A stretch of 64,000 nt of DNA from NCBI RefSeq assembly GCF_013350005.1, contig NZ_JABVWW010000010.1, positions 37,764 through 101,763 of the forward strand, given 5' to 3'. Position numbers and translations under genes: made by a program. Position 1 is the first letter of the stretch; every line of letters starts with the position of its first letter. Under the pieces are notes generated by a model. It saw only the letters and a list, made by a program, of their open reading frames with translations. It was not told the origin of the DNA and did not search any database. The DNA is from Methylocystis silviterrae (GTDB taxonomy: Bacteria > Pseudomonadota > Alphaproteobacteria > Rhizobiales > Beijerinckiaceae). Positions 32,687 through 43,410 of this stretch are shown piece by piece.

Positions 32687-35287
32687 ATGTCTCGTCACTC
32701 GCTCTTGCGCGGCGTTTCGGTCGGCGCTCTCACCGTCCTTGCGCTTTCCGAATTTTGGGTCGGCCCTGCCGCCGCGCAGCAATCGCTGCCAACCATCGAC
32801 GTCGGCGGTCAGCGCCGCGGCGTTCAGCGTGGAACCGAGCGCGTTGCAGGCCCTGCGACCGGCGCAAATGTCGCTCCGAGCCCGGCCCCAGCGCCATCGC
32901 CCCCATCGATCTGGGCGGCGACGCTTCCCGACGGCAAGCCGGCCTTCGTTCAGAAGTGGCAATTGCCCAACACGGTCGCGAGCGTCACGCGCCAGCAGAT
33001 CAATCGCACAATCAACATCGTCGACACGGAAGACGCGGTCAGATACATGCCGAGCCTTTTCGTGCGCAAACGCAATAGCGGCGACACTCAGGCGGTTTTG
33101 CAGACCCGCACCTGGGGCGTCGCCTCCTCGGCGCGCAGTCTTGTCTATGCGGACGATCTGCTGCTGACGGCGCTCATCGGCAATGACAATACGATCGGCG
33201 CGCCGCGCTGGGGTCTCGTCGCGCCGGAGGAAATCGAGCGCGTCGATTTCCTTTACGGACCCTTCGCGGCGCAATACCCCGGCAACTCGATGGGCGGCGT
33301 GTTGAAAATCACGACGCGCATGCCCGAAAAGCTCGAAGTCTCGGTCAGGAACACCACGACGATCCAGGATTTCTCCCAGTGGGGAACGTCGCGAGGCTTC
33401 GTCAACAACGTCTCGAGCTTCTTTATTGGCGATAAGGTCGGCGACTTTCTCTGGACGGTCTCCGGCAACTGGCAGCGCGGATCGCAGCAGCCGCTTAGCT
33501 ATGTCACGACGCCGAATTTCTATCCCGGGGGCTATCTGGCGACGAACGTCTATGGCACCACATTCGCCAATGTCATCGGCTCGACAGGCAATCTCGCCAA
33601 CGATCAGGTCAATGCGAAACTGAAATTCGCCTACGATTTCACCAACACGATCCGCGGCACCTACACATTCGGCTTCTGGTCCAACGACGGCCAGTCTTAT
33701 CCCGAGAACTACCTTACTGCGGGCAATAGCCCCTTCTGGGGCGTAACGACGGGGGGGCGCGCCCTCAGCAACGCCAACCTGCAGAGCTTCGCGACAAATG
33801 GTCGTTATCGGGTCCAGGAAAAGATCATGGTCAACGCCGCTGCGGTGCGCTCCAACAGCGGCGGTCCGTTCGACTTCGAAGTTTCGGCCTCCAATTTCAC
33901 CTATTTGCAGTCCGATCAGATCTCACCCTGGTCAGCCGCCGTGCCCTTTGGCGGCTATACGCAGACCGGCCGCGATACGGTCTTCACCGGCACCTATTGG
34001 ACGCTCTTCGACGCGAAGGGCATCGTGCGGCCGCCAGAAGGACTCCTGCAGGGCCACGACATCTCCTTCGGCGTGCACGGCGATCAGTTTCACCTGAACA
34101 ACCCGGTCTGGCTGACGACGAATTGGACCGCCGGGACAGATGCAAGCACAGGCGCGGCGATCACGATCGCTCAGGGCACGACGCGCACGCAGGCGCTCTG
34201 GTTCCAGGACGCCTTCTTCATTACGCCGGATCTGAAGTTCACGGCCGGTCTTCGCGGCGAGCACTGGCAGGCGTCGGACGGCTACAATCAGGCGGCGGGC
34301 GTCAACAATTTCGGGACCGCGCTGACAGGCTCGACACGCTCCTGGCTGCCGATCTACCAGCCCAATCTCTACAGCACCCGCTTCTCGCCCAAAGGATCGC
34401 TCGAATACAGGTTCGATGAGGATTGGCGCGCCGTCGGTTCGATCGGCATGGCGAACCGCTTTCCGACTGTGCGCGAGCTGTACAACCTCGCGACCGTCGG
34501 CGTTAATGGCGTCGCGACCAACCCAAATCCGAATCTGCGCCCCGAGTCGGCGCTCAGCAAAGAGCTGATGATCGAGCGCAGGCTCGGACCGGATGGAACC
34601 GCGCGCATCTCCTTCTTCGACGAAGAAGTGCGCGACGCCATCATCAACCAGCTGGTCTCCGTGCCCGCGGCGCCCGCGCAACTGGTGCAAACGCCGACGA
34701 ACGTCCAGCGCATTCGCAACAGCGGCGTCGAAGTGGCGTTTCAGAAAGACAACTTCGGCTTCAGGGGGCTTGAGGTGCTCGGCAGCGCCACCTGGCTCAA
34801 TGCGCGGGTCATCTCCGATCCGACCTGGGCGCCGAGCACCGGGAATTTTGAGTTCCCCTGGGCGACGTCCGTCGCCGGCAAGACTGTGCCGAACGTTCCT
34901 GAATGGCGCGGAACGCTCGCCTTCACCTATCGGCCGGACGATCACTGGGCATTCACGGTGGCCGGCAGATATCAGAGCAAGCTGTGGCGCACCTTGGCGA
35001 ACAATGACCGAGCCTACGGAATCTATTTCGCCTTCGATCCGTTCTTCGTCGTCGACACCAAGATCCATTACAAATGGAACGAACGATTCTCGGCCGATTT
35101 CGGCGTCGATAACATCGGCAACTATCGATACTTCCTGTTCCATCCGTTCCCGCAAAGAACCTTCTATGTCGCCGGACGGTATCAATTCGGCGAGACCAAG
35201 GGCGAGCCGGGCCTGTTCTACACGGGCAATGAAGGCGGCTTGCCGGACGTGGGCGCCTGGTTCCAGCCGGTCGCCTGGAACTGGTGA
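32687..35287 (+). CDS. TonB-dependent outer-membrane receptor
   Basis: An 866-residue receptor with a signal peptide (about 1-30), a short proline-rich linker, a plug domain (about 90-210, including APEEIERVDFLYGPFAAQYPGNSMGGVLKITTR) and a 22-strand barrel. The barrel ends in a canonical aromatic C-terminal strand region. ATG 32687 follows an AGAGGGAAG site; a TTG at 32660 is less likely. The cargo cannot be read from the sequence. Flanking Cys-rich DUF2946-like genes point to copper, and the nearby XoxF system raises lanthanide as an alternative. It is driven by the exbB-exbD-tonB unit transcribed divergently. Confidence 0.92.
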   Translation: MSRHSLLRGVSVGALTVLALSEFWVGPAAAQQSLPTIDVGGQRRGVQRGTERVAGPATGANVAPSPAPAPSPPSIWAATLPDGKPAFVQKWQLPNTVASVTRQQINRTINIVDTEDAVRYMPSLFVRKRNSGDTQAVLQTRTWGVASSARSLVYADDLLLTALIGNDNTIGAPRWGLVAPEEIERVDFLYGPFAAQYPGNSMGGVLKITTRMPEKLEVSVRNTTTIQDFSQWGTSRGFVNNVSSFFIGDKVGDFLWTVSGNWQRGSQQPLSYVTTPNFYPGGYLATNVYGTTFANVIGSTGNLANDQVNAKLKFAYDFTNTIRGTYTFGFWSNDGQSYPENYLTAGNSPFWGVTTGGRALSNANLQSFATNGRYRVQEKIMVNAAAVRSNSGGPFDFEVSASNFTYLQSDQISPWSAAVPFGGYTQTGRDTVFTGTYWTLFDAKGIVRPPEGLLQGHDISFGVHGDQFHLNNPVWLTTNWTAGTDASTGAAITIAQGTTRTQALWFQDAFFITPDLKFTAGLRGEHWQASDGYNQAAGVNNFGTALTGSTRSWLPIYQPNLYSTRFSPKGSLEYRFDEDWRAVGSIGMANRFPTVRELYNLATVGVNGVATNPNPNLRPESALSKELMIERRLGPDGTARISFFDEEVRDAIINQLVSVPAAPAQLVQTPTNVQRIRNSGVEVAFQKDNFGFRGLEVLGSATWLNARVISDPTWAPSTGNFEFPWATSVAGKTVPNVPEWRGTLAFTYRPDDHWAFTVAGRYQSKLWRTLANNDRAYGIYFAFDPFFVVDTKIHYKWNERFSADFGVDNIGNYRYFLFHPFPQRTFYVAGRYQFGETKGEPGLFYTGNEGGLPDVGAWFQPVAWNW

Positions 35288-35364
35288 GGCTCGGGTCGAG
35301 AGGCGGGAGCGCAATGCTTGGCGCAAACGCCGCGGCGCGGCGCGGTTGTTAAACGCTGTCGTGA

Positions 35365-35405
35365 AAAACAAAACGCCCGGGAGAAACTCCCGGGCGTTTT
35401 GTTTT
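35365..35405. terminator. Bidirectional terminator between receptor and pntB
   Basis: A perfect 10-base stem CGCCCGGGAG / CTCCCGGGCG with an AAA loop (35374-35396) is flanked by an A-rich left side and TTTTGTTTTG on the right, so it works on both strands. It lies between the convergent receptor and pntB genes. Confidence 0.93.
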
Positions 35406-35421
35406 GGCTTCGTTGAAGAGG

Positions 35422-36819
35422 CTAATGCGCCAGCGACTTGACGATCGATTCGACGGTCTTCTTCGCGTCGCCGAACAGCATCATCGTGTTGGGCCGAAAG
35501 AACAGCTCGTTCTCGACGCCGGCATAGCCCGACCCCATGCCGCGTTTCAGGAACAGAACCGTCTTCGCCTTTTCGACGTCGAGGATCGGCATGCCGTAGA
35601 TCGCCGAGGTCTTATCGGTCTTGGCGGCGGGGTTGGTCACGTCATTGGCGCCGATGACGAAGGCGACGTCCGCCTGTCCGAATTCGGAGTTGATGTCCTC
35701 GAGCTCGAACACTTCGTCATAGGGCACGTTGGCCTCGGCCAGCAGCACATTCATATGGCCCGGCATGCGTCCCGCTACGGGATGAATGGCGTATTTGATG
35801 TCCACGCCTTCCTCCTTGAGCATGTCGGCCATTTCGCGCAGCGCGTGCTGCGCCTGCGCGACCGCCATGCCATAGCCCGGCACGATGATGATCTTGCCGG
35901 CGTTCTGCATGATGTAGCCGGCGTCCTCCGCCGAGCCCTGCTTGACGTTGCGCGTCTCCTTGCCGCCGGCAGGCCCCGCCACCTCGCCGCCGAAGCCGCC
36001 GAGAATGACGGAGATGAAGCTGCGGTTCATCCCCTTGCACATGATGTAGGAGAGGATCGCGCCCGACGAGCCGACAAGCGCGCCGGTGATGATCAGCGCG
36101 AGATTGCCCAGCGTGAAGCCGATGCCGGCCGCCGCCCAACCCGAATAGGAGTTGAGCATGGAGACGACCACCGGCATGTCGGCGCCGCCGATCGGAATGA
36201 TCAGCGTCACGCCCAGCGCGAAGGAGACGAGGATCAGCAGGAACAGCCACACGCCGCTCTGCGTGCCGACGAAGAGCGCCGTCAGCGCCAGCAGGGCGAC
36301 GCCGAGCATGATGTTGATGGTATGGCGTTCCGGCAGCAGGATCGGCTTGCCGGTCATGCGCTCGGAGAGCTTCAGGAAGGCGATGATCGATCCGGTGAAG
36401 GTGATCGCGCCGATCGCCGCGCCGAGCGACATTTCGACGAGGCTGCCGGCGTGAATCTCATTCGCGTCGCCGATGCCGAAAGCGCGCGGCGCAAAGAAGG
36501 CGCTGGCCGCGACAAGCACCGCCGCCAGACCGACCAGCGCGTGGAAGCCCGCGACGAGTTCAGGCATTGCGGTCATTTGAACGGTGCGCGCTCGCCAAGC
36601 GCCCGTGCCGCCGCCGATGGCGACGCCGATCACGATCGTCAGCAGGCCGCCGAAGGAGGGGAAATGCGTCAGCAGCGTCGTCGCCACGGCGATCGCCATG
36701 CCGATCATGCCGTAGCGATTGCCCTCGCGAGAGGTGGCGGGCGAAGAGAGGCCGCGCAGCGCGAAGATGAACAGCACGCCGGCGACGAGATAGAGAAGGG
36801 CTGCGATATTGGCGCTCAT
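35422..36819 (-). CDS. pntB: NAD(P) transhydrogenase subunit beta
   Basis: A 465-residue membrane protein with nine or so hydrophobic segments in the first 260 residues and a C-terminal NADP-binding domain (about 285-465). The domain contains KIIIVPGYGMAVAQAQHALREM and DVAFVIGANDVTNPAAK, both typical of PntB. It couples proton entry to transfer of hydride from NADH to NADP+. It is the last gene of pntAA-pntAB-pntB, starting 4 bases after pntAB. In methylotrophs this enzyme can supply NADPH for assimilation. Confidence 0.96.
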   Translation of the reverse strand: MSANIAALLYLVAGVLFIFALRGLSSPATSREGNRYGMIGMAIAVATTLLTHFPSFGGLLTIVIGVAIGGGTGAWRARTVQMTAMPELVAGFHALVGLAAVLVAASAFFAPRAFGIGDANEIHAGSLVEMSLGAAIGAITFTGSIIAFLKLSERMTGKPILLPERHTINIMLGVALLALTALFVGTQSGVWLFLLILVSFALGVTLIIPIGGADMPVVVSMLNSYSGWAAAGIGFTLGNLALIITGALVGSSGAILSYIMCKGMNRSFISVILGGFGGEVAGPAGGKETRNVKQGSAEDAGYIMQNAGKIIIVPGYGMAVAQAQHALREMADMLKEEGVDIKYAIHPVAGRMPGHMNVLLAEANVPYDEVFELEDINSEFGQADVAFVIGANDVTNPAAKTDKTSAIYGMPILDVEKAKTVLFLKRGMGSGYAGVENELFFRPNTMMLFGDAKKTVESIVKSLAH

Positions 36820-36823
36820 GGCG

Positions 36824-37276
36824 TCAGCCCTTCTTCTTGTACATGGAGAGCATGCGTTCGGTGACGAGGAAGCCGCCGAAGATGTTCACGCTGGCGAGAA
36901 TGACCGCCACGAAGCCGAAGACGTTCGCCCACCACGAGCCCGAAGCCTCGGCGGCGGTCATGCCTTCGACGCCCGCCGCGAGCAGCGCGCCGACGATGAT
37001 GACGGAGGAAATCGCGTTCGTGACCGACATCAGCGGCGTATGCAGCGCCGGCGTCACCGACCAGACGACGTAATAGCCGACGAAGACCGCCATGGCGAAG
37101 ATCGCCACGCGGAAGACGAAAGGATCAATCGCGCCGCCGGCCAGCCCGTGCGCCGCCGCCGCGGCGGCGGTATGCGCGAGTTCGTCCGAATAGTGTTGCG
37201 CCTGTTCGGCCAGATGGCGGGCGGCCTCGGCCGCCGCCTGCGCCTTCTCGAGCAATTGTTGCGTAGAGTCGGTCAT
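36824..37276 (-). CDS. pntAB: NAD(P) transhydrogenase subunit alpha part 2
   Basis: A 150-residue membrane protein with a charged N-terminal helix and three to four hydrophobic segments (about 45-145). The core [25 protein letters not shown] is the signature of the PntA membrane part. In alphaproteobacteria PntA is split into a soluble and a membrane protein, as here. It lies between pntAA (37 bases) and pntB (4 bases). Confidence 0.95.
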   Translation of the reverse strand: MTDSTQQLLEKAQAAAEAARHLAEQAQHYSDELAHTAAAAAAHGLAGGAIDPFVFRVAIFAMAVFVGYYVVWSVTPALHTPLMSVTNAISSVIIVGALLAAGVEGMTAAEASGSWWANVFGFVAVILASVNIFGGFLVTERMLSMYKKKG

Positions 37277-37313
37277 CGCTTAACGCCCCTTAGTTTGATA
37301 TGCGCGCAGGCGG

Positions 37314-38441
37314 CTATTTAAAACGCTCGTCGACGACGGCCCCGTCGCGGGTCAGCGCGGTCGCCTTCACCAGTTCGTCTTCCCAATTGATGGCGAGCTG
37401 CTTCGTGTCCTTCGAGACGAGCGTCTCGACGAAGGCCAGCAGATTTTTGGCGTAGAGGCTCGACGCCGTCGACGCCATGCGGCCGGCGAGGTTGAGCGCG
37501 CCGAGAATCTTCACGCCATCGACGACTGTCGTTTCGCCGGGCTTGGTCAATTCGCAGTTGCCGCCGCGCTCGGCCGCAAGATCGACGATGACCGAACCGG
37601 GCCGCATGGAGCGCACCATTTCCGCCGAGATGAGCTTGGGCGCGGGTCGGCCGGGAATCAGCGCCGTGGTGATGACGATGTCCTGCTTGGCGATGTGCGA
37701 AGCGACGAGTTCGGCCTGCGCCTTTTGATATTCAGGCGACATCTCCTTGGCGTAGCCGCCCGCCGTCTGCGCCTGCTGGAATTCCTCGTTCTCGACGGCG
37801 AGGAATTTGGCGCCGAGCGATTCGACCTGCTCCTTCGTCGCCGGACGCACGTCGGTGGCGGTGACGATCGCGCCCATCCGCCGCGCCGTGGCGATCGCCT
37901 GCAGACCGGCGACGCCGACGCCCATGATAAAAACTCTCGCCGCCGGAACGGTGCCGGCGGCGGTCATCATCATCGGAAACGAGCGGCCATATTCGGCCAT
38001 CGCGTCAATGACGGCGCGATAGCCGGCGAGATTGGCCTGGGACGACAGCACGTCCATGGTTTGCGCCCGCGTGATGCGTGGCATGAGCTCCATGGCGAAG
38101 GCGATCGCGCCGCTCTTGGCGAGATCGGCAAGCTGAGCCCCCGCGCCAAAGGGATCCATGATCGCGATCACCGCGAGATTGGATTTTGCGCCGGAAAGCT
38201 CCGCCGCCGAGGGACGGCGCACGCGCAGCGCGACGTCGGCTCCCGTTAGCGCGGCCGCCGCATTATCGGCGATCGTCGCGCCGGCGGCGGCGTAATCGCT
38301 GTCGGAGAAGCCCGCAGCGGCGCCCGCGCGGGCCTCGACCACGACGTCGGCGCCCAGCCCGATGAATTTCTTGACAGTCTCGGGTGTGGCCGCGACGCGC
38401 GGCTCGGATTTATCCGTTTCAGCCAATACGGCGATGCGCAT
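37314..38441 (-). CDS. pntAA: NAD(P) transhydrogenase subunit alpha part 1
   Basis: A 375-residue soluble NAD-binding subunit related to alanine dehydrogenase. It begins MRIAVLAETDKSEPRVAATPETVKKF and contains the nucleotide-binding VFIMGVGVAGLQAIATARRMGA. ATG 38441 is preceded by CGGAG; the frame upstream is open but not homologous. It heads the pntAA-pntAB-pntB operon. A tiny aa3 oxidase subunit gene lies just upstream on the same strand, a frequent alphaproteobacterial arrangement. Confidence 0.96.
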   Translation of the reverse strand: MRIAVLAETDKSEPRVAATPETVKKFIGLGADVVVEARAGAAAGFSDSDYAAAGATIADNAAAALTGADVALRVRRPSAAELSGAKSNLAVIAIMDPFGAGAQLADLAKSGAIAFAMELMPRITRAQTMDVLSSQANLAGYRAVIDAMAEYGRSFPMMMTAAGTVPAARVFIMGVGVAGLQAIATARRMGAIVTATDVRPATKEQVESLGAKFLAVENEEFQQAQTAGGYAKEMSPEYQKAQAELVASHIAKQDIVITTALIPGRPAPKLISAEMVRSMRPGSVIVDLAAERGGNCELTKPGETTVVDGVKILGALNLAGRMASTASSLYAKNLLAFVETLVSKDTKQLAINWEDELVKATALTRDGAVVDERFK

Positions 38442-38513
38442 AACGAACTCCGGTTGTGGAAAAACCGTCGCCGCCAGCGTCGCCGACAGCGGCAAGAAGC
38501 GGAGGCTCTGAAC

Positions 38514-38660
38514 CTAGCGCGCGACGAAGAAAAACAGCAGGAGCAGCAGAACCGCAGTGCTTGCCCCGCCGATCTTCAGCATCAACAAGAATGTATTGTA
38601 GGTCCTTAGATGCTCGGCCCAGTCGCCGTTCGACTCCGCCGGCGTGCGCAAGCTCGCCAT
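38514..38660 (-). CDS. aa3-type cytochrome c oxidase subunit IV
   Basis: A 48-residue protein with the family layout: a short polar start containing DWAEHLRTYNTF, then one membrane segment (LLMLKIGGASTAVLLLLLFFFVAR). GGGAGGAG lies 5-6 bases upstream of ATG 38660. Bacterial aa3 subunit IV is a small accessory helix of the terminal oxidase. Its position directly upstream of pntAA matches many Rhizobiales genomes. Confidence 0.88.
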   Translation of the reverse strand: MASLRTPAESNGDWAEHLRTYNTFLLMLKIGGASTAVLLLLLFFFVAR

Positions 38661-38925
38661 TTCGCTCCTCCCGATTCTTGCTGACGCGCGCGAGACCCCG
38701 CGTGCAAAGCTGATGCTAAACGAGCGGAAGCGATAGGGCAACGGCCTGAAGCTCCGGAAGGCTGCGGCGCCCCGACGCGCAGGGCAAGCGAACCCGAACG
38801 CGGCCCCTTCGGGAGCTCAGGCGCGCTTCTGCGCGCGCATGGGGGAACATACGCGCCTCGACGGCGTTCCAATGCACGCCTGCGGCCCGCGGGCTTCCCC
38901 CACATCGCAAAACCGGAGCGGGACG

Positions 38926-39429
38926 ATGGGTCTCTTTTCCAAAGACATCAAGACGATGGACGATCTGTTCGTGCACACGCTGCGCGACATCTACTATGCT
39001 GAAAACCAGATCCTGAAAGCGCTGCCCGACATGGCCGAGAAGGCTTCCGATCCGCAGCTGAGGGAAGCGTTCGAGCAGCACCTGGGCGAGACGGAAAATC
39101 AGGTGCGCCGGCTCGAGAAAGTGTTTGAGCTGCATGGCGTGGCGCCCAAGGGCGTCAACTGCCCGGCGATCGACGGCATCCTCGAAGAGGCTGATGAAAT
39201 CTCCGGCGAAACCGCCGACAATGAAGTGCTGGACGCCGCGCTGATCGCGAGCGCTCAGGCCGTCGAGCATTATGAAATCACGCGCTACGGCACGCTGATC
39301 GCCTGGGCGAAGGAGCTTGGCCGCGAGGACTGCGCGCAGCTTCTGTCGGAGACGCTCGCCGAAGAAAAGAACGCTGACAAAAAACTCTCGTCGCTCGCTG
39401 AAGGGTGGATCAACCGCAAGGCCGCCTGA
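38926..39429 (+). CDS. DUF892 ferritin-like protein (YciE/YciF family)
   Basis: A 167-residue four-helix protein. Glu and His residues typical of a di-iron ferritin-like bundle are seen in IYYAENQILKALP, HLGETENQVRRLE, AVEHYEITRYGTL and ETLAEEKNADKKL. YciF-type proteins are linked to stress responses. ATG 38926 is chosen by homology; it is preceded by a GGAGCGGG site. It is a single-gene unit ending at a strong terminator shared with groEL. Confidence 0.9.
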   Translation: MGLFSKDIKTMDDLFVHTLRDIYYAENQILKALPDMAEKASDPQLREAFEQHLGETENQVRRLEKVFELHGVAPKGVNCPAIDGILEEADEISGETADNEVLDAALIASAQAVEHYEITRYGTLIAWAKELGREDCAQLLSETLAEEKNADKKLSSLAEGWINRKAA

Positions 39430-39460
39430 GGCGACTGGCGCAGTCCACACGACGCGCCAC

Positions 39461-39500
39461 AAAAAAAAAGCCCCGGACGTTGGTCCGGGGCTTTGTTTTG
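39461..39500. terminator. Bidirectional terminator between the DUF892 gene and groEL
   Basis: A stem AGCCCCGGAC / GTCCGGGGCT with a GTTG loop (39469-39492) is flanked by a run of A on the left and TTGTTTTG on the right. It is suited to ending both convergent genes. Confidence 0.93.
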
Positions 39501-39519
39501 GTCGCGGAGCGCGCGGACT

Positions 39520-41157
<1,638 letters not shown>

Positions 41158-41200
41158 TTACAATTCTCCTGGGGGGTTGGAAGCGAACAGCGGCGTCGAG

Positions 41201-41488
41201 TCAGTCGACGATGCCGAGGATGTCGCTTTCCTTCATGATGAGCAGGTCGTCGCCGTCGATCTTGACTTCGGTGCCGGACCATTTGCCGAAGAGCACGCGG
41301 TCGCCGGACTTGACGTCCAGCGGGTTCAGCTTGCCGTTTTCGTCGCGAGCGCCGGGGCCGACGGAAATGACCTTGCCCTCTTGCGGCTTCTCTTTCGCGG
41401 TGTCGGGAATGATGATGCCGCCTTTGGTTTTTTCCTCGCCTTCGAGTCGCTTGACCACGACGCGGTCGTGGAGGGGACGGAACGTCAT
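41201..41488 (-). CDS. groES: Co-chaperonin GroES (10 kDa)
   Basis: A 95-residue GroES with [36 protein letters not shown], the mobile loop (about 17-34), and the C-terminal [14 protein letters not shown]. It is the first gene of groES-groL. The start ATG 41488 lies 66 bases downstream of the CIRCE operator. Confidence 0.99.
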   Translation of the reverse strand: MTFRPLHDRVVVKRLEGEEKTKGGIIIPDTAKEKPQEGKVISVGPGARDENGKLNPLDVKSGDRVLFGKWSGTEVKIDGDDLLIMKESDILGIVD

Positions 41489-41553
41489 TGTGAATCTTTC
41501 CTTTTCTGACCTGACGGGGTTCGGCCCGCCAAAAAGGGATAAGCGAAGGCCTG

Positions 41554-41580
41554 CTGGCACTCGCGTCAGATGAGTGCCAG
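41554..41580 (-). promoter_or_regulatory. CIRCE operator (HrcA site) of groESL
   Basis: A perfect inverted repeat CTGGCACTC - 9 bases - GAGTGCCAG, matching the CIRCE layout (consensus TTAGCACTC-N9-GAGTGCTAA with a changed outer triplet). It is upstream of groES in the leader or promoter, where HrcA represses the operon until heat shock. Confidence 0.93.
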
Positions 41581-41698
41581 CAGGCGACACACAGATATGG
41601 GCGAGGCCAATCGCTGTCAAGTTGGGGACAGGCGCAGAATTTTCGGTTCTGTTGCTCCGTAGCTACAGCGTAGCCTAAAGGTTGATCTTAGCCATTAG

Positions 41699-41923
41699 TT
41701 GAACGACGGGTCGGGCGCCGCGCCCCGAACCATCCGTTTGCACAGGCGATCAAAATTCAGTGCAGAGAGCTATCAGATCAACGCCTTCGGCGGCGCCGTT
41801 CTGGATGGGTTTCCCGCGAATTTCGCCGCGTCAAGCGCCAGCGCGACCCATCTTATCCGCACCGGCTTTAACTACCGGATCGACTGGCCCGAGCCGGAAG
41901 GACCGATCATCGTCGCCCAGTGA
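41699..41923 (+). pseudogene. C-terminal remnant of an Omp25/31-like outer-membrane barrel protein
   Basis: A 74-codon open stretch without a convincing start (only TTG and no ribosome-binding site). Its end resembles the last two strands of small Rhizobiales outer-membrane barrel proteins: THLIRTGFNYRIDWPEPEGPIIVAQ corresponds to the usual end with (R)xGxNYxFxW...PxPxxxAxY. The N-terminal signal peptide and the earlier strands are missing upstream, where the sequence is intergenic. It is probably the leftover of a deleted gene. It lies between groES and lspA. Confidence 0.45.
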
Positions 41924-42007
41924 TCGCCTGATCGACGCACGAGCGGGGGCGCTTTCTTTTTCGCATTGATCCGCCTTAATGCTGCGTTGGCATCATGGAG
42001 ATCCCGC

Positions 42008-42517
42008 TTGTCTGGCAGACTTTCCCCCCGCGCGCTCGGCCTTGCCGCGGCGCTCGCCGCTCTGGCGTTCGACCAGGCGCATAAATTCTGGATGCTGCAT
42101 ATATTTGACGTCGCCGCCCGGCCGCCGATGAGCCTTGCGCCGTTCCTCGACATCGTACTGTCCTGGAACTACGGCGTCTCCTATTCGCTGTTTCCCGCCC
42201 ACGAAGCCTTGACCCGCCTCGCGCTGTTGACCATGCAGGGCGCGATCATCGCTGGACTGGCGATCTGGATGGTGCGCACGCCGAGCCGCGCGACGGCTGT
42301 GGCGCTCGGGCTGATCATCGGCGGCGCGCTCGGCAACGCCGCCGACCGCATCACACGGGGGGCGGTCGCCGATTTCTTCTATCTGCACACCAGCCTGCCC
42401 GTCGGACCTCTCGCGAACTACGTGTTTAATCTCGCCGATGTCTTCATTACGGCGGGTGTGGCGCTGCTGGTCGTTGAGGGGTTTTTCTTGCCACAGGAGC
42501 GGCGCGCCGAGACCTGA
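42008..42517 (+). CDS. lspA: Lipoprotein signal peptidase (signal peptidase II)
   Basis: A 169-residue membrane protein with four hydrophobic segments and the two catalytic-Asp regions of LspA: GNAADRI (about 109-115) and NLADVFITAG (about 143-152). It cleaves the signal of prolipoproteins at the lipidated Cys. I place the start at TTG 42008 because GGAGA ends 7 bases upstream; earlier in-frame TTG codons (41966, 41987) have no ribosome-binding site. Residues 1-10 are basic and the first segment begins at about residue 10. Confidence 0.92.
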   Translation: MSGRLSPRALGLAAALAALAFDQAHKFWMLHIFDVAARPPMSLAPFLDIVLSWNYGVSYSLFPAHEALTRLALLTMQGAIIAGLAIWMVRTPSRATAVALGLIIGGALGNAADRITRGAVADFFYLHTSLPVGPLANYVFNLADVFITAGVALLVVEGFFLPQERRAET

Positions 42518-42618
42518 ACGCGCTCTGGTTGAGCTGAGGCCCGGTCTTCGCCACTAAATCGCCAATAAGTCGCGTCCATGTAGCCGCATACAACCGGAGC
42601 CCGAATGGAGTCCGACAG

Positions 42619-43347
42619 ATGAAGCTTGCTCAGTCGCAGCGCTGCGCCCTCTACGCTCTCGCCGGGCTCGCGGCGGTCCAGGCCGCGCCAGCCCTGGCCG
42701 GCGACGATAAATCCACATGGTCGGCGATGATGGAGATGGTCGGCGCGTCTTCGGACGAGGGCGTCGGCAAAATCGATTATAGCGAACGGCCCAAGCTCGT
42801 CTTGCCGCCGCGCGCCGGCGACCTCCCGCCGCCGCGCGAGCGGGGCGCACGGTCGGGCGAATGGCCAACCGAACTTTCGGCCGAGCGGCGCCGTAACGTC
42901 AACCGTTACGCCCGGGTGCCGAACGCGCCGCCGGAGGCGCCGCGCCGGGGGGTGTTTGCGCGGGTGCTTTCCTTTGGATCAGGCGGCCCGCCGCCCACGC
43001 CCGCCATCGAGGAGCCGAGCCGCATCATGCTGACGGAGCCGCCGCCGGGCTACCGCCGGCCGACGCAGGACCTCAACAATCTCCGCGAGACCGAAGCCGC
43101 CAAGAAGAGTTCCTGGTGGAATCCGTTGACCTGGGGACGCGGCGGCGCGCACAATTCCGCCGCCAACGCCTCGGGCGCCAACCCCGCCGCCCCGGACATG
43201 CGAGGCGGCGGCGCGGACAATTCCGCCGCCAATGCCTCGGGCGCCAACCCTGCCGCCCCGGACATGCGAGGCGGCGGCGCAGGGTCCACCCTCGGCTCGA
43301 TGATGCCGCAATTCCTGCGCGGAAGCTCGGACAACGACAAGAATTAA
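42619..43347 (+). CDS. Exported low-complexity protein with a 22-residue tandem repeat, unknown function
   Basis: A 242-residue protein with a signal peptide (about 1-27, ending ALAG). The mature part is Pro/Arg/Gly-rich and probably mostly disordered. Segments KIDYSERPKLVLPP and RVPNAPPEAPRRGVFARVLSF recur in Rhizobiales proteins of unknown function near lspA and M16 peptidases. Near the C-terminus a unit NSAANASGANPAAPDMRGGG is present twice. It sits between lspA and the two M16 peptidase genes on the same strand, suggesting an envelope role. Confidence 0.75.
   Translation: MKLAQSQRCALYALAGLAAVQAAPALAGDDKSTWSAMMEMVGASSDEGVGKIDYSERPKLVLPPRAGDLPPPRERGARSGEWPTELSAERRRNVNRYARVPNAPPEAPRRGVFARVLSFGSGGPPPTPAIEEPSRIMLTEPPPGYRRPTQDLNNLRETEAAKKSSWWNPLTWGRGGAHNSAANASGANPAAPDMRGGGADNSAANASGANPAAPDMRGGGAGSTLGSMMPQFLRGSSDNDKN
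43153..43280 (+). repeat. Two-copy 66-base tandem repeat inside the 42619 gene
   Basis: The unit starting AATTCCGCCGCCAA begins at 43153 and again at 43219, an exact spacing of 66 bases. The copies are almost identical (differences at a few third-codon positions). It keeps the reading frame and encodes the duplicated 22-residue unit, so copy number may vary between strains. Confidence 0.9.
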
Positions 43348-43410
43348 ATTCCGGCCTATATAGGAGAGACACTCTCCGAGACGCGGCCGCCGCCGCGGGA
43401 AAGGCCGTTC

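Noticed and set aside
35404..36864. Plus-strand 486-codon frame across pntB
   Set aside because: His/Asp/Arg-rich antisense artefact. The minus strand encodes PntB with high certainty.
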